A stretch of DNA of 64,000 nt from contig NZ_FWFD01000015.1 in NCBI RefSeq assembly GCF_900163795.1, forward strand, positions 575,382-639,381, given 5' to 3'. The position numbers were made by a program, and so were the translations under genes. The notes under the pieces are model-generated. The model did no database searches. It was not told the origin of the DNA and saw only the letters and a list, made by a program, of their open reading frames with translations. This DNA comes from Vagococcus fluvialis bH819 (GTDB lineage: Bacteria; Bacillota; Bacilli; Lactobacillales; Vagococcaceae). This document shows, piece after piece, positions 56,226 to 64,000 of this stretch (positions within the stretch are counted from its first letter, which is position 1; each line of letters starts with the position of its first letter).

Positions 56226-57752
56226 ATGACAGGCTTATTCGGAACACTAGGAACTGCTAATAGCGGTATGAACACCCAACAAACAGCTCTAGAAACATCA
56301 TCACATAATATTGCTAATGCCAATACCCCTGGTTATTCAAGACAAAGGGCAGAGATGGAAACTAATCAACCTTATAATTATACAGGTATAGGGCAAATTG
56401 GGACAGGGTCAAAAGTATCTTCTATCACAAGAGCTTCAGATCAATTTGTACTAGCTAATATCAGAAAAGAAAATTCTGTCTATAATCAATACCAACAAAA
56501 GGCAGATGTTTTGGGTCAAATCGAAAGTATTTTTAATGAAACGCCAGGACAAAAAGCATTATCAGATGATTTAGCTGCTTATTTTGATGCTTGGTCACAA
56601 TTGGCAAATAACCCAGAATCAAATACTGCAAAATTGATAGTAGTTGAAAATGGTAATAATTTGGCTGAAAATATTAATCGTACAGCTAAACAACTTGAAA
56701 CGTTACACAATGATACTGTCTCAGTTCTAGAAAAAAATGTTTTGGATTTTAATAGTAAATTAGAAGAATTAAATGAAATTAACCAACAAATTTTCAAAGC
56801 ATCTGCTGACGGTGGTGTCCCTAATGATTTGCTAGATAGACGAGATATGCTTCTAGAGGATTTATCTGGTTTCGGTAATATAGACACTACTTTTGATGAG
56901 TACGGTCGTGTGTCAGTAAAAATGGGTGGAGAAACAATACTAGCCCCTGGTGAAATTAGAACAATTAGTGTTGTAGTAGGAACTGATGAAAATGGCCAGC
57001 CACTTGTTTCAGAAGGTGGAAACTTAACGAATGAAAAAGTACCATTAACAAATGGTGAAACATATCCGGTTGGTCAGTTGTTGATTTCAAATCCTAAAGA
57101 TACGCCAACTACTTTCCAACCAATTGAGGTAGAAAGTGGAGCAGCTAAAGGATTACAAGAGGGCTTAGCAGAAATTAATGCAAGAACAGAAGAGTTTAAT
57201 ATTTTTGTCTATAATTTAGCAACTTCTGTTAATACGATTCATTCAGATGATGGTAAGAGTATTGATTTTTTTACTTTTGATGAAAATAACAGTGCGAAGA
57301 GTATAAAAGTAAATGAAGATATAAAAAAAGATCCTTCATTAGTAAATGCAGGGAAAGATGTTGGACCTGATGGCGCTGTAGGTGATGGATCGAGAGCTTT
57401 AGCACTTGGTAACTTAAAGAATGCCCGATTTGGATACCCAGATGCTAAATTTGAATATGATCCAGATACAATGTCTTTTAAAGATGAGCCTGGTGGATCA
57501 ACTTTACTTGGTTCTTACATTGATATTGTGACTAAAAATGGTATTGCAAAACAACAAGCTGATAATAGAGTGAACACGCAAGAGTTTTTACTTTTTCAAT
57601 TAGAAGATCGTAAATATTCTGTTTCTGGGGTAAATATCAATGAGGAAATCACCGATGTTATGCGTTTTCAAAGAGCGTTTCAAGCTAATGCAAGAGTAAT
57701 ATCAGTCGTCTCTGATCTACTCGACACATTAATTAATAGAACAGGAGTGTAA
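56226..57752 (+). CDS. flgK: Hook-filament junction protein FlgK
   Basis: HAP1, the first junction ring between hook and filament. 508 residues with the axial N-terminus (SSHNIANANTPGYSRQRAEM, residues 26-45), ANNPESNTAK, and C-terminal EITDVMRFQRAFQANARVIS signature. SD AGGAGG upstream. Confidence 0.96.
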   Translation: MTGLFGTLGTANSGMNTQQTALETSSHNIANANTPGYSRQRAEMETNQPYNYTGIGQIGTGSKVSSITRASDQFVLANIRKENSVYNQYQQKADVLGQIESIFNETPGQKALSDDLAAYFDAWSQLANNPESNTAKLIVVENGNNLAENINRTAKQLETLHNDTVSVLEKNVLDFNSKLEELNEINQQIFKASADGGVPNDLLDRRDMLLEDLSGFGNIDTTFDEYGRVSVKMGGETILAPGEIRTISVVVGTDENGQPLVSEGGNLTNEKVPLTNGETYPVGQLLISNPKDTPTTFQPIEVESGAAKGLQEGLAEINARTEEFNIFVYNLATSVNTIHSDDGKSIDFFTFDENNSAKSIKVNEDIKKDPSLVNAGKDVGPDGAVGDGSRALALGNLKNARFGYPDAKFEYDPDTMSFKDEPGGSTLLGSYIDIVTKNGIAKQQADNRVNTQEFLLFQLEDRKYSVSGVNINEEITDVMRFQRAFQANARVISVVSDLLDTLINRTGV

Positions 57753-57758
57753 TAAAGA

Positions 57759-58712
57759 ATGAGAGTATCCGATGCTAATCAACATGCGTCATTTCAACGG
57801 AATTTAAATCATAATTATACAAGAATGAATAAGTATCATCGTCAATTAAGTTCATTTTTAGAAATTGAAAAATCGTCAGATAATCCTTTAGCATTTTCTA
57901 AAATATTAAATATGAATGACTCAATTTATAGAAACGAAGGATACAATACAACTATCAATGAATCCATTGGTTGGAGTAATACTCAAGATGCGGCTCTTAA
58001 AAATGCGACTGAATCAATGCACCGTGTTAGAGATTTATTATTAGCAAGTGCTAATGATACTTTAGGTCCAGATGAGATGAAAGCCAATAAACAGGAAATG
58101 ATATCTGAAATTGATGGAATCGTAGATTCACTTAACACTACTTATGATGGCAGATATGTATTTGGGGGACAAAATACAACAACCCCACCTTTTGAAGTTG
58201 TTAAAGATAGTAACGGAGACATCACAGAAATTAAATACCACGGAACAGATAACAATCTTCCAAGAGAGATCTCAGAAGGTGTGACTGTTGAACTTGTAAC
58301 TGATGGTAGTAAATTCATGAATGAAACGACAGATGCTGATGGCAATGTTGATAATTTAAATATATTTGTTCAAGATTTGATGCTTGCTATGAATAATAAT
58401 GATCATGCAGCCATTTCTGGAACAGCAGCAACCAGTGATGAACCAGCTACAGGTCTTATAGCCAGATGGGATAATCATCTTGAAAATATGGTCGATTCAC
58501 GAGCCAAAATTGGAACGACAACTAACCGTTTAGAGTCAGCCAAGGATCGCAATGAAGCTGAGAATTTACAATTAAAAGAAGCTTTATCTGAGAAACAAGA
58601 TATTGATTTAGCTGAGAAGTATATGGAATGGAGTACTGAAATGGTTGCTTACCAAGCCTGTCTTTCAGTGGGAACAAAAATTATGCAGACATCAATATTG
58701 GATTACATATAA
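57759..58712 (+). CDS. flgL: Hook-filament junction protein FlgL
   Basis: HAP3, the second junction ring, flagellin-like. 317 residues with N-terminal flagellin-type helices (RMNKYHRQLSSF, SSDNPLAF), GRYVFGGQNTTTPPF in the core and the flagellin-like C-terminal helices (NLQLKEALSEKQDIDLAEKY). Ends at a strong terminator. Confidence 0.95.
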   Translation: MRVSDANQHASFQRNLNHNYTRMNKYHRQLSSFLEIEKSSDNPLAFSKILNMNDSIYRNEGYNTTINESIGWSNTQDAALKNATESMHRVRDLLLASANDTLGPDEMKANKQEMISEIDGIVDSLNTTYDGRYVFGGQNTTTPPFEVVKDSNGDITEIKYHGTDNNLPREISEGVTVELVTDGSKFMNETTDADGNVDNLNIFVQDLMLAMNNNDHAAISGTAATSDEPATGLIARWDNHLENMVDSRAKIGTTTNRLESAKDRNEAENLQLKEALSEKQDIDLAEKYMEWSTEMVAYQACLSVGTKIMQTSILDYI

Positions 58713-58718
58713 AATAGA

Positions 58719-58767
58719 AAAACTATCAAAATGTGGCTTATTACCATATTTTTGATAGTTTTTTTTA
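58719..58767 (+). terminator. Terminator after flgL
   Basis: AAAACTATCAAAA pairs with TTTTTGATAGTTTT around a GTGGCTTATTACCA loop, followed by T residues. Confidence 0.9.
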
Positions 58768-58821
58768 ATACTATCAAGTGAAAAATAGAACAATGTTAAA
58801 TGAAAAATTTCTAATAAATAA

Positions 58822-58849
58822 TTAATAAGTGTTATTTTATTACCGATAA
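58822..58849 (+). promoter_or_regulatory. Sigma-28-type promoter of the DUF916/WxL unit
   Basis: TTAA (58822-58825), 16-bp spacer, ACCGATAA (58842-58849). It lies after the flgL terminator and 79 bp before the DUF916 start; spacing is one base longer than in the other four such promoters in the window. Confidence 0.65.
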
Positions 58850-58928
58850 ATATATATATCAAGTGTTTTTTTAGATGGCTATCTTTTTAGTTTATTAAAG
58901 GAATCTTTAATTTTTTAGGAGGAGAGAA

Positions 58929-59963
58929 ATGGTAAATACAAAAAGTTTAAAGATATTTTTAACGCTTATATTGTTTGGTTGTTTATTTTTTTCGTATCAA
59001 GTAGAGGCAAATGAAGGTGCTGGTTTTTCAATTGAATTAGAATTACCAAAAAATCAAAAAAAGGGTCCAACACAGTATTTTGATCTTAATGCTTTACCTG
59101 ATGAAAAACAAATAGTTACGTTGTACATTGTTAATGATTCGAGTAATGTAGAGGATTTTGATTTAGTTATAACCGACGCTGCAACTAATTCTCGCGGTGT
59201 CATTGAATATACAAATAAAGATGCGACAAAACAAGTTTTAGAACATCGTAGGTTAACAGAAATTACAAGTATTCAAGAAAAGGCTACTGTAAAAAAAGGA
59301 GAAAGCCAAGCGATAAAAATAGAGATTAACCATCCTAAAAACAGTTATGAAGGTGTCATTTTGGGGGGAATTCATATTAGCCCTAATTTATCAGAAATGG
59401 AGAAAAAAAATCCTGGCTATTCTAATCTATTCACTCGATCCGTTGCTATTCAGTTAAATGGGAGTGAACTAGATAAAAACTTTGATTTAAAGTTACAGAA
59501 TATGGAAAAAGATAATGATGCTGAAGGTTTTACGATTAATAATTTACTAACAAATAAAGCACCCATATTATTAAAAAACACAAAATTAAATCAAAAAATT
59601 ATTAACAAAAAATCAAAAAAAATTATTTTTGAGGAAAACCAAAAAGTTGATATAGCACCATCTGCTGATTTTTATCTTCCTATAATGTTGGAAAAAAAGT
59701 TAAGTTCAGGATTATATGAGATGATTTTAACTTTTGAGAATGAAGAAGGTGATCGCCGGTTCAACCAAGAAATCAGACAAACTTTCAAAATCGATGGTGA
59801 GCAAGTTATTTTGGTTCATCGGACATGGTATTGGTTGTTCATATTAATTATCATATTGCTACTTATATACATTGCTTATCGTAAATACAAAGAAAAAGAA
59901 ACTTTAGATGAGCCAAATTCTGAGGGTAACTTACAAGTTATAGAAAGTGAAAATACAGAATAA
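58929..59963 (+). CDS. WxL-interacting cell-surface protein (DUF916/DUF3324)
   Basis: A 344-residue membrane-anchored surface protein: signal peptide (about 1-27, VEANEGAGF), the DUF916 domain opening with FSIELELPKNQKKG and YFDLNALP (about 32-150), a DUF3324-like host/WxL-binding domain (about 160-290), and a C-terminal transmembrane helix (about 299-318) with a short basic/acidic tail. In other Lactobacillales such proteins bind WxL proteins at the wall. It opens a three-gene WxL unit lying between flgL and flagellin, behind a sigma-28-type promoter. SD AGGAGGA precedes the ATG. Confidence 0.88.
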   Translation: MVNTKSLKIFLTLILFGCLFFSYQVEANEGAGFSIELELPKNQKKGPTQYFDLNALPDEKQIVTLYIVNDSSNVEDFDLVITDAATNSRGVIEYTNKDATKQVLEHRRLTEITSIQEKATVKKGESQAIKIEINHPKNSYEGVILGGIHISPNLSEMEKKNPGYSNLFTRSVAIQLNGSELDKNFDLKLQNMEKDNDAEGFTINNLLTNKAPILLKNTKLNQKIINKKSKKIIFEENQKVDIAPSADFYLPIMLEKKLSSGLYEMILTFENEEGDRRFNQEIRQTFKIDGEQVILVHRTWYWLFILIIILLLIYIAYRKYKEKETLDEPNSEGNLQVIESENTE

Positions 59964-60055
59964 AAGTGATTTTAATTTGGAAAACAGCTTGTTTTTCAAT
60001 TTTAAAATAAATAAAAAAGGCATTCTTAGATGATAAGAAATGTAGAAAGGTTGGG

Positions 60056-60736
60056 ATGTGTTTCATGAATAAAAAGAAATGGTTTTATTTGCTACTCATC
60101 GTATTAGGTATATTTAGTCAAGGATTGGTTAGTCTTGCAGAAGAAGGGGATGATGAAGAAAACAAGGAACAGACATCTCTAGGTGAAACGGCATTGAAGT
60201 TCACCATATTAGGTAAGAAAGGACCGCTGAAGATAACTGAGGTGCCTACAATGACATTTTATGGGATGAAGGAGCAGAATGGCACTTCAGGCTATCGTGG
60301 TACTGGGAAACTTAAAAGTACTGGGAGTTTAGTTGTTACTGATGAGACTCGTTCGAGTACTGGTTGGAGTCTCCAATCTAAGGTTACAGTTAAAGATGGT
60401 CATGGGATGATTTACTATAATTTAAATTCAAATAATAGAATTGATTCATTTATAACATATACCCAATTATTTAATAATGATTCAAATAATATCGAAAGTT
60501 TTAAATCGGCTATGAAAGTTACTAATGTAGATTCTTCAAAATCTAAGATTGCTCAAACTCTGAAAGGCTACAACGATCCTGTGCAACAAAAATTAGATAG
60601 TATATTTACTTTAGATGAAGAGCAATCAAGTTTTGAATTTGAGAATAAATCTACGGCTAATAATTTAAGTAGAGCTATAAATGGTGAAAGACTTAATTTT
60701 ATAATGCTGTGGGATCTAGTAACTGATCCTGAATAA
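60056..60736 (+). CDS. WxL-domain secreted protein 1
   Basis: A 226-residue secreted protein with a signal peptide (about 5-32, cleaved near SLAEE). The two WxL-type tryptophan motifs are recognisable, WSLQ in the middle (near residue 103) and LWDLVTDPE at the extreme C-terminus, the arrangement that binds peptidoglycan non-covalently in this family. Start is the ATG at 60056 (AGAAAGG 5 bases upstream) or the in-frame ATG at 60065. A weak hairpin separates it from the DUF916 gene; no separate promoter is clear. Confidence 0.8.
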   Translation: MCFMNKKKWFYLLLIVLGIFSQGLVSLAEEGDDEENKEQTSLGETALKFTILGKKGPLKITEVPTMTFYGMKEQNGTSGYRGTGKLKSTGSLVVTDETRSSTGWSLQSKVTVKDGHGMIYYNLNSNNRIDSFITYTQLFNNDSNNIESFKSAMKVTNVDSSKSKIAQTLKGYNDPVQQKLDSIFTLDEEQSSFEFENKSTANNLSRAINGERLNFIMLWDLVTDPE

Positions 60737-60748
60737 AGGAGAAAAAAG

Positions 60749-61456
60749 ATGAAAAAGAAAAGAATATTGAGTATCATTTTATTTACTACTATTTTATTAT
60801 ATCAAGTAAGTGTTAAAGCAGAAGAAGACATTTTAACTGATAATACACAGATGTATGGAAGATTAAGTTCAGGAGTTTCTCGAAGTATTACACCTAATGT
60901 TTTTCAATTTGGAGATATTATTTATAATGGAGAAGAGAAAAGTGTAGAAAAAACTGCTGTTGGGTCTACTAGTGTATTAGGTTTTTATGATCGTAGAGGT
61001 TTTATTTTGGAAAACAGAACACAGCTTATTGGTTCTTCAGCCCAAATTATCAATGTAAATAATGAAGAAATAGAACAACTAGGTGTTTTAGAAGATGGCA
61101 TTCCGCAAATTACTGCGGTCATTGAAGATGTTCCTGATTGGTTAGCTACAACTGAAATTAGTTATACAATAAAATCTAATCAGGTTGATAAAACAGATAT
61201 AGAAAGTAACGAAGGAACTGTTCCATTAAGTGGTGAAGTTGTTGAACCTTTTGCTTTCACGGGAGAAATAAATATGGATAATCCTAATGAAAGGCACTTA
61301 TCAACTGATGAGAAGGGCTACTACGTACCTGGAACGATTTTAAAACAATACACGTTTTCCAATGTCAAACTAAACCTTCCAGCTGGAATTGAGGTTCCAC
61401 CTGGTAAACAAACAATTGATTTAAAAATAAAATGGAATTTAGTTTATACTCCTTAA
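60749..61456 (+). CDS. WxL-domain secreted protein 2
   Basis: A 235-residue secreted protein: signal peptide (1-25, cleaved near VKAEE) and a beta-rich body ending in LKIKWNLVYTP, the typical WxL C-terminus. The internal WxL motif is not obvious, so it is a diverged member. It starts 12 bp after the previous gene (SD AAAGGAG) and is 95 bp upstream of the first flagellin. Confidence 0.78.
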   Translation: MKKKRILSIILFTTILLYQVSVKAEEDILTDNTQMYGRLSSGVSRSITPNVFQFGDIIYNGEEKSVEKTAVGSTSVLGFYDRRGFILENRTQLIGSSAQIINVNNEEIEQLGVLEDGIPQITAVIEDVPDWLATTEISYTIKSNQVDKTDIESNEGTVPLSGEVVEPFAFTGEINMDNPNERHLSTDEKGYYVPGTILKQYTFSNVKLNLPAGIEVPPGKQTIDLKIKWNLVYTP

Positions 61457-61465
61457 AAAAAAGAG

Positions 61466-61492
61466 TTAACTTCAAAAAAAAACAACCGATAT
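61466..61492 (+). promoter_or_regulatory. Sigma-28-type promoter of flagellin 1
   Basis: TTAA (61466-61469), 15-bp spacer, ACCGATAT (61485-61492). The expected start, near 61499, is just before the leader hairpin. Confidence 0.82.
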
Positions 61493-61500
61493 ATATAACA

Positions 61501-61512
61501 GAGGGTAACCTC
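61501..61512 (+). other. 5'-terminal GNRA hairpin in flagellin 1 leader
   Basis: GAGGGTAACCTC folds as a 4-bp GAGG/CCTC stem with a GUAA tetraloop at the predicted 5' end of the mRNA, 39 bases before the... ATG at 61551 (38 intervening bases). The same element occurs before flagellin 2. Confidence 0.55.
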
Positions 61513-61550
61513 AAAGTAAAAAGTAGTTTAAAAATAGGAGGAAAACAACA

Positions 61551-62762
61551 ATGAGAATTAATACAAACGTACCAGCACTAAACACTTATTCACGTTTAAC
61601 ATCAGCAAATAACGCTAAGGCAGATTCATTAGCTAAATTATCATCAGGATTACGTATCAATCGTGCGGGAGACGACGCAGCAGGTTTAGCAATTTCTGAA
61701 AAAATGAAAGGCCAAATCGGTGGTTTAAAACAAGCTAGCCGTAATGCTCAAGACGGTATTTCATTAATCCAAACAGCTGAGGGTGCTTTAAATGAAACAC
61801 ACGATATCATCAACCGTATGCGTGACTTAGCAACACAAGGATCAAATGGAACGTTAAGTAACGAAGACCGTGCGGAAATCAACAAAGAATTTGATGCTTT
61901 AAAAGAAGAAGTAGACCGTATTTCACAAACAACTAACTTTAATCAAAAGAACTTGTTGGATGGTGAATTTGATTCATCTTCTAAACAAGCTGTTGCTAAA
62001 AAAGGTGACGTTGATATGTATATGACAGTCAACTACACTGATAAAAAATTAGATGGTGCATTTGATGTTGAATATACAAGAGATGGTAATGGCAATACGA
62101 ATGTTGTATTAACTGGTGCAGGTGCAGCAAGTTATGAAGTAAAAGATAACGAAGATGGTACATGGATTATTAAAGAAAAAGATACAGGAAGTGCTCCTGA
62201 TCCTGTAGTTGAAGGAAAAAGTGTTGGTGTTGTCAAACTCACAACAGAAGGTAGATATGGTAGTGGACTTGTTGGAATGCAGGCAGATACAGCTAATGCT
62301 GGATCATGGAAACCAGATCCAACTACAGAAGCTAAACACTCTTCTGTATTTACCGAAGAAACAACTAAAACAGGTTTAGACTTCCATGTAGGAGCTAATA
62401 CAGGCGACATTATCAGCGTTGAAATTGGAACAATTAACTCAAAAACTTTAGGATTAGAAGACCTTAATTTATCTGATCAAAAATCAGCTGAAATGGCAAT
62501 CAACCAATTAGATTTAGCTTCTTCAAAAATCTCAAGCACTCGTTCTGATTTAGGAGCTGCACAAAACCGTTTACAACATACAATCAACAACTTATCTGTT
62601 GCACAAGAAAACTTAACAGAAGCGAATTCTCGTATTAGAGACGTAGATATGGCTGAAGAAATGATGAACTTTACGAAGAATAACATTCTTTCTCAAGCAG
62701 CAACTTCTATGTTAGCACAAGCTAATGCAATGCCACAAAGCGTTCTTTCTTTATTACAGTAA
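61551..62762 (+). CDS. Flagellin 1
   Basis: Filament subunit, 403 residues. Conserved D0/D1 helices at both ends: MRINTNVPALNTYSRL, SSGLRINRAGDDAAGLAIS, and the end RIRDVDMAEEMMNFTKNNIL followed by a terminal Q. The middle (about 142-285) is variable. Residues 1-141 are identical to flagellin 2, and the C-terminal region nearly so. Preferred codons and strong SD (AGGAGG) suit high expression. It is exported by the FlhA/B gate as the last substrate. Confidence 0.97.
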   Translation: MRINTNVPALNTYSRLTSANNAKADSLAKLSSGLRINRAGDDAAGLAISEKMKGQIGGLKQASRNAQDGISLIQTAEGALNETHDIINRMRDLATQGSNGTLSNEDRAEINKEFDALKEEVDRISQTTNFNQKNLLDGEFDSSSKQAVAKKGDVDMYMTVNYTDKKLDGAFDVEYTRDGNGNTNVVLTGAGAASYEVKDNEDGTWIIKEKDTGSAPDPVVEGKSVGVVKLTTEGRYGSGLVGMQADTANAGSWKPDPTTEAKHSSVFTEETTKTGLDFHVGANTGDIISVEIGTINSKTLGLEDLNLSDQKSAEMAINQLDLASSKISSTRSDLGAAQNRLQHTINNLSVAQENLTEANSRIRDVDMAEEMMNFTKNNILSQAATSMLAQANAMPQSVLSLLQ

Positions 62763-62770
62763 TAATTATT

Positions 62771-62798
62771 AAAAACGATCTATTTTAGGTCGTTTTTC
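62771..62798 (+). terminator. Terminator between flagellin genes
   Basis: AAAAACGA pairs with TCGTTTTT around TCTATTTTAGG, followed by T-rich sequence. Each flagellin is therefore its own unit. Confidence 0.85.
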
Positions 62799-62810
62799 TC
62801 TTTATTCAGA

Positions 62811-62837
62811 TTAATTATTTTTAAAAAGAGCCGATAT
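62811..62837 (+). promoter_or_regulatory. Sigma-28-type promoter of flagellin 2
   Basis: TTAA (62811-62814), 15-bp spacer, GCCGATAT (62830-62837), the best match to the sigma-28 -10 in the window. Confidence 0.87.
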
Positions 62838-62845
62838 ATATAACA

Positions 62846-62857
62846 GAGGGTAACCTC
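62846..62857 (+). other. 5'-terminal GNRA hairpin in flagellin 2 leader
   Basis: GAGGGTAACCTC again, at the same distance from the start codon as in flagellin 1. A 28-base block starting in the -10 (62831-62858) is identical to 61486-61513, while the rest of the leader differs. Confidence 0.55.
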
Positions 62858-62895
62858 ATCATAATACCTTAAAAAAATTCAGGGGGAAAATAATC

Positions 62896-64000
62896 ATGAG
62901 AATTAATACAAACGTACCAGCATTGAACACTTATTCACGTTTAACATCAGCAAATAACGCTAAGGCAGATTCATTAGCTAAATTATCATCAGGATTACGT
63001 ATCAACCGTGCCGGAGACGACGCAGCAGGTTTGGCGATTTCTGAAAAAATGAAAGGCCAAATCGGTGGTTTAAAACAAGCTAGCCGTAACGCACAAGATG
63101 GTATTTCATTAATCCAAACAGCTGAGGGTGCTTTAAACGAAACTCACGACATCATCAACCGTATGCGTGACTTAGCAACACAAGGATCAAACGGAACATT
63201 AAGTAACGAAGACCGTGCGGAAATCAACAAAGAATTTGACGCGTTAAAAGAAGAAGTAGATCGTATCTCACAAACAACTAACTTTAACCAAAAGAATTTA
63301 TTAGATGGTGAATTTGATACTTCTTCAAGATCAACTACTAAATCAGTTAATGATGCAAACATGTACATGACTGTAAGCTATTCAGATAAAAATCTTACAG
63401 ATGAGGTTTCTATTGGTTATGTTAGAGATAAAGATGGTGAAAAACATGTTCAATCGATGAACGCTGATTATAAAACTGTAGATAACAATGATGGTACATA
63501 TTCAATTTATAAAAAAGATGATGTAACTTCAACTGGTACTGGAACAGCTGAAGTAAGTGTACCAAAAGAAGGTAAAAAATCAGTAGGTGTTGTTAAATTA
63601 ACAACAGAAGGTCGATATGGAAATGGTGAAGTTGGTATGAAAGCTGATGGATCTGCACCAGAGCCTACTAAAATAGCAAAAACAACAACAACTTTTACGG
63701 CAAACCCAGGTAAAAATGCTTTAGATTTCCATGTAGGCGCTAATACTGGAGATATCATTAGTGTAAGTATTGGAACTATTGACTCAAAAACATTAGGCTT
63801 AACTGATCTTAATTTATCTGATCAAAAATCAGCTGAGATGGCAATTAATCAATTAGATTTAGCTTCTTCAAAAATTTCAAGTACTCGTTCTGACTTAGGT
63901 GCAGCTCAAAACCGATTACAACATACAATTAATAACTTATCTGTAGCTCAAGAAAACTTAACTGAAGCAAATTCTCGTATTAGAGACGTAGATATGGCTG
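62896..64000 (+). CDS. Flagellin 2, 3' end beyond window
   Basis: Second flagellin, open to the window edge; 368 codons visible, about 30-35 C-terminal residues missing. The first 141 residues are identical to flagellin 1 though many codons differ silently. The middle (about 142-290) differs in sequence but keeps the shared GVVKLTTEGRYG landmark. The C-terminal helices from FHVGANTGDII onward are nearly identical and end in RIRDVDMA at the edge. SD-like AGGGGGAA precedes the ATG. The filament may contain both proteins. Confidence 0.95.
   Translation, partial: MRINTNVPALNTYSRLTSANNAKADSLAKLSSGLRINRAGDDAAGLAISEKMKGQIGGLKQASRNAQDGISLIQTAEGALNETHDIINRMRDLATQGSNGTLSNEDRAEINKEFDALKEEVDRISQTTNFNQKNLLDGEFDTSSRSTTKSVNDANMYMTVSYSDKNLTDEVSIGYVRDKDGEKHVQSMNADYKTVDNNDGTYSIYKKDDVTSTGTGTAEVSVPKEGKKSVGVVKLTTEGRYGNGEVGMKADGSAPEPTKIAKTTTTFTANPGKNALDFHVGANTGDIISVSIGTIDSKTLGLTDLNLSDQKSAEMAINQLDLASSKISSTRSDLGAAQNRLQHTINNLSVAQENLTEANSRIRDVDMA

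Noticed and set aside
60000..60055. Separate sigma-28 promoter for the first WxL gene
   Set aside because: No CCGATA-like element is present; the gene is probably read from the DUF916 promoter through a weak hairpin.

Overview
The window is strongly AT-rich chromosomal DNA from a low-GC Gram-positive bacterium of the Lactobacillales. The housekeeping order (pfkA-pyk; fur, tag, xerD-scpA-scpB-rluB-FMN riboswitch-ribU; fer/ypbB-recQ-LysM; cmk-rpsA-der-hup) is that of Enterococcaceae and Bacilli. A complete flagellar and chemotaxis cluster together with WxL/DUF916 surface proteins points to a motile member, most likely Vagococcus or a close relative. The species assignment is inference; no rRNA is present.

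Region 1 (1-22.3 kb) is housekeeping. It holds glycolysis (the end of pfkA, then pyk), an MFS exporter, the AzlCD branched-chain amino-acid exporter, a GNAT acetyltransferase, an S1-domain CvfB protein, fur behind a perfect PerR-type box, and tag with an unknown membrane protein. XerD recombinase, ScpAB condensin subunits and RluB follow, then the riboflavin transporter RibU behind an FMN riboswitch. After these come an OatA-type O-acetyltransferase, a ferredoxin divergent from YpbB-RecQ, a LysM protein, and cmk, rpsA, der and hup.

Region 2 (22.4-55.4 kb) is the motility locus. motA-motB run leftward from a sigma-28-type promoter. Divergent from them, about 35 closely packed genes run from flgB to fliY with no convincing internal terminator: basal body, export apparatus, sigma-28 (FliA), FlgF/FlgG, an FtsE-like ATPase without FtsX, two chemoreceptors, and a Bacillus-type chemotaxis set (CheW x2, D, B, R, A, C, Y). 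The 580-bp spacer between the two units carries two inverted repeats, one a perfect 12-bp-arm palindrome next to flgB.

Region 3 (55.4-64 kb) holds late genes, each unit behind a sigma-28-type promoter of the form TTAA-N15/16-NCCGATAW: flgM-flgN-flgK-flgL; a DUF916 protein with two WxL-type secreted proteins; and two tandem flagellin genes, the second cut by the window end. Five such promoters were found, four with exactly 15-bp spacing.

The most interesting observations are: (a) a WxL/DUF916 cell-surface cassette apparently built into the late flagellar regulon; (b) an orphan FtsE-like ATPase inside the flagellar operon; (c) the palindromes that may control the master operon; and (d) a 5'-terminal GNRA hairpin duplicated in both flagellin leaders. 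No tRNA, rRNA, CRISPR array, insertion sequence or prophage was seen.
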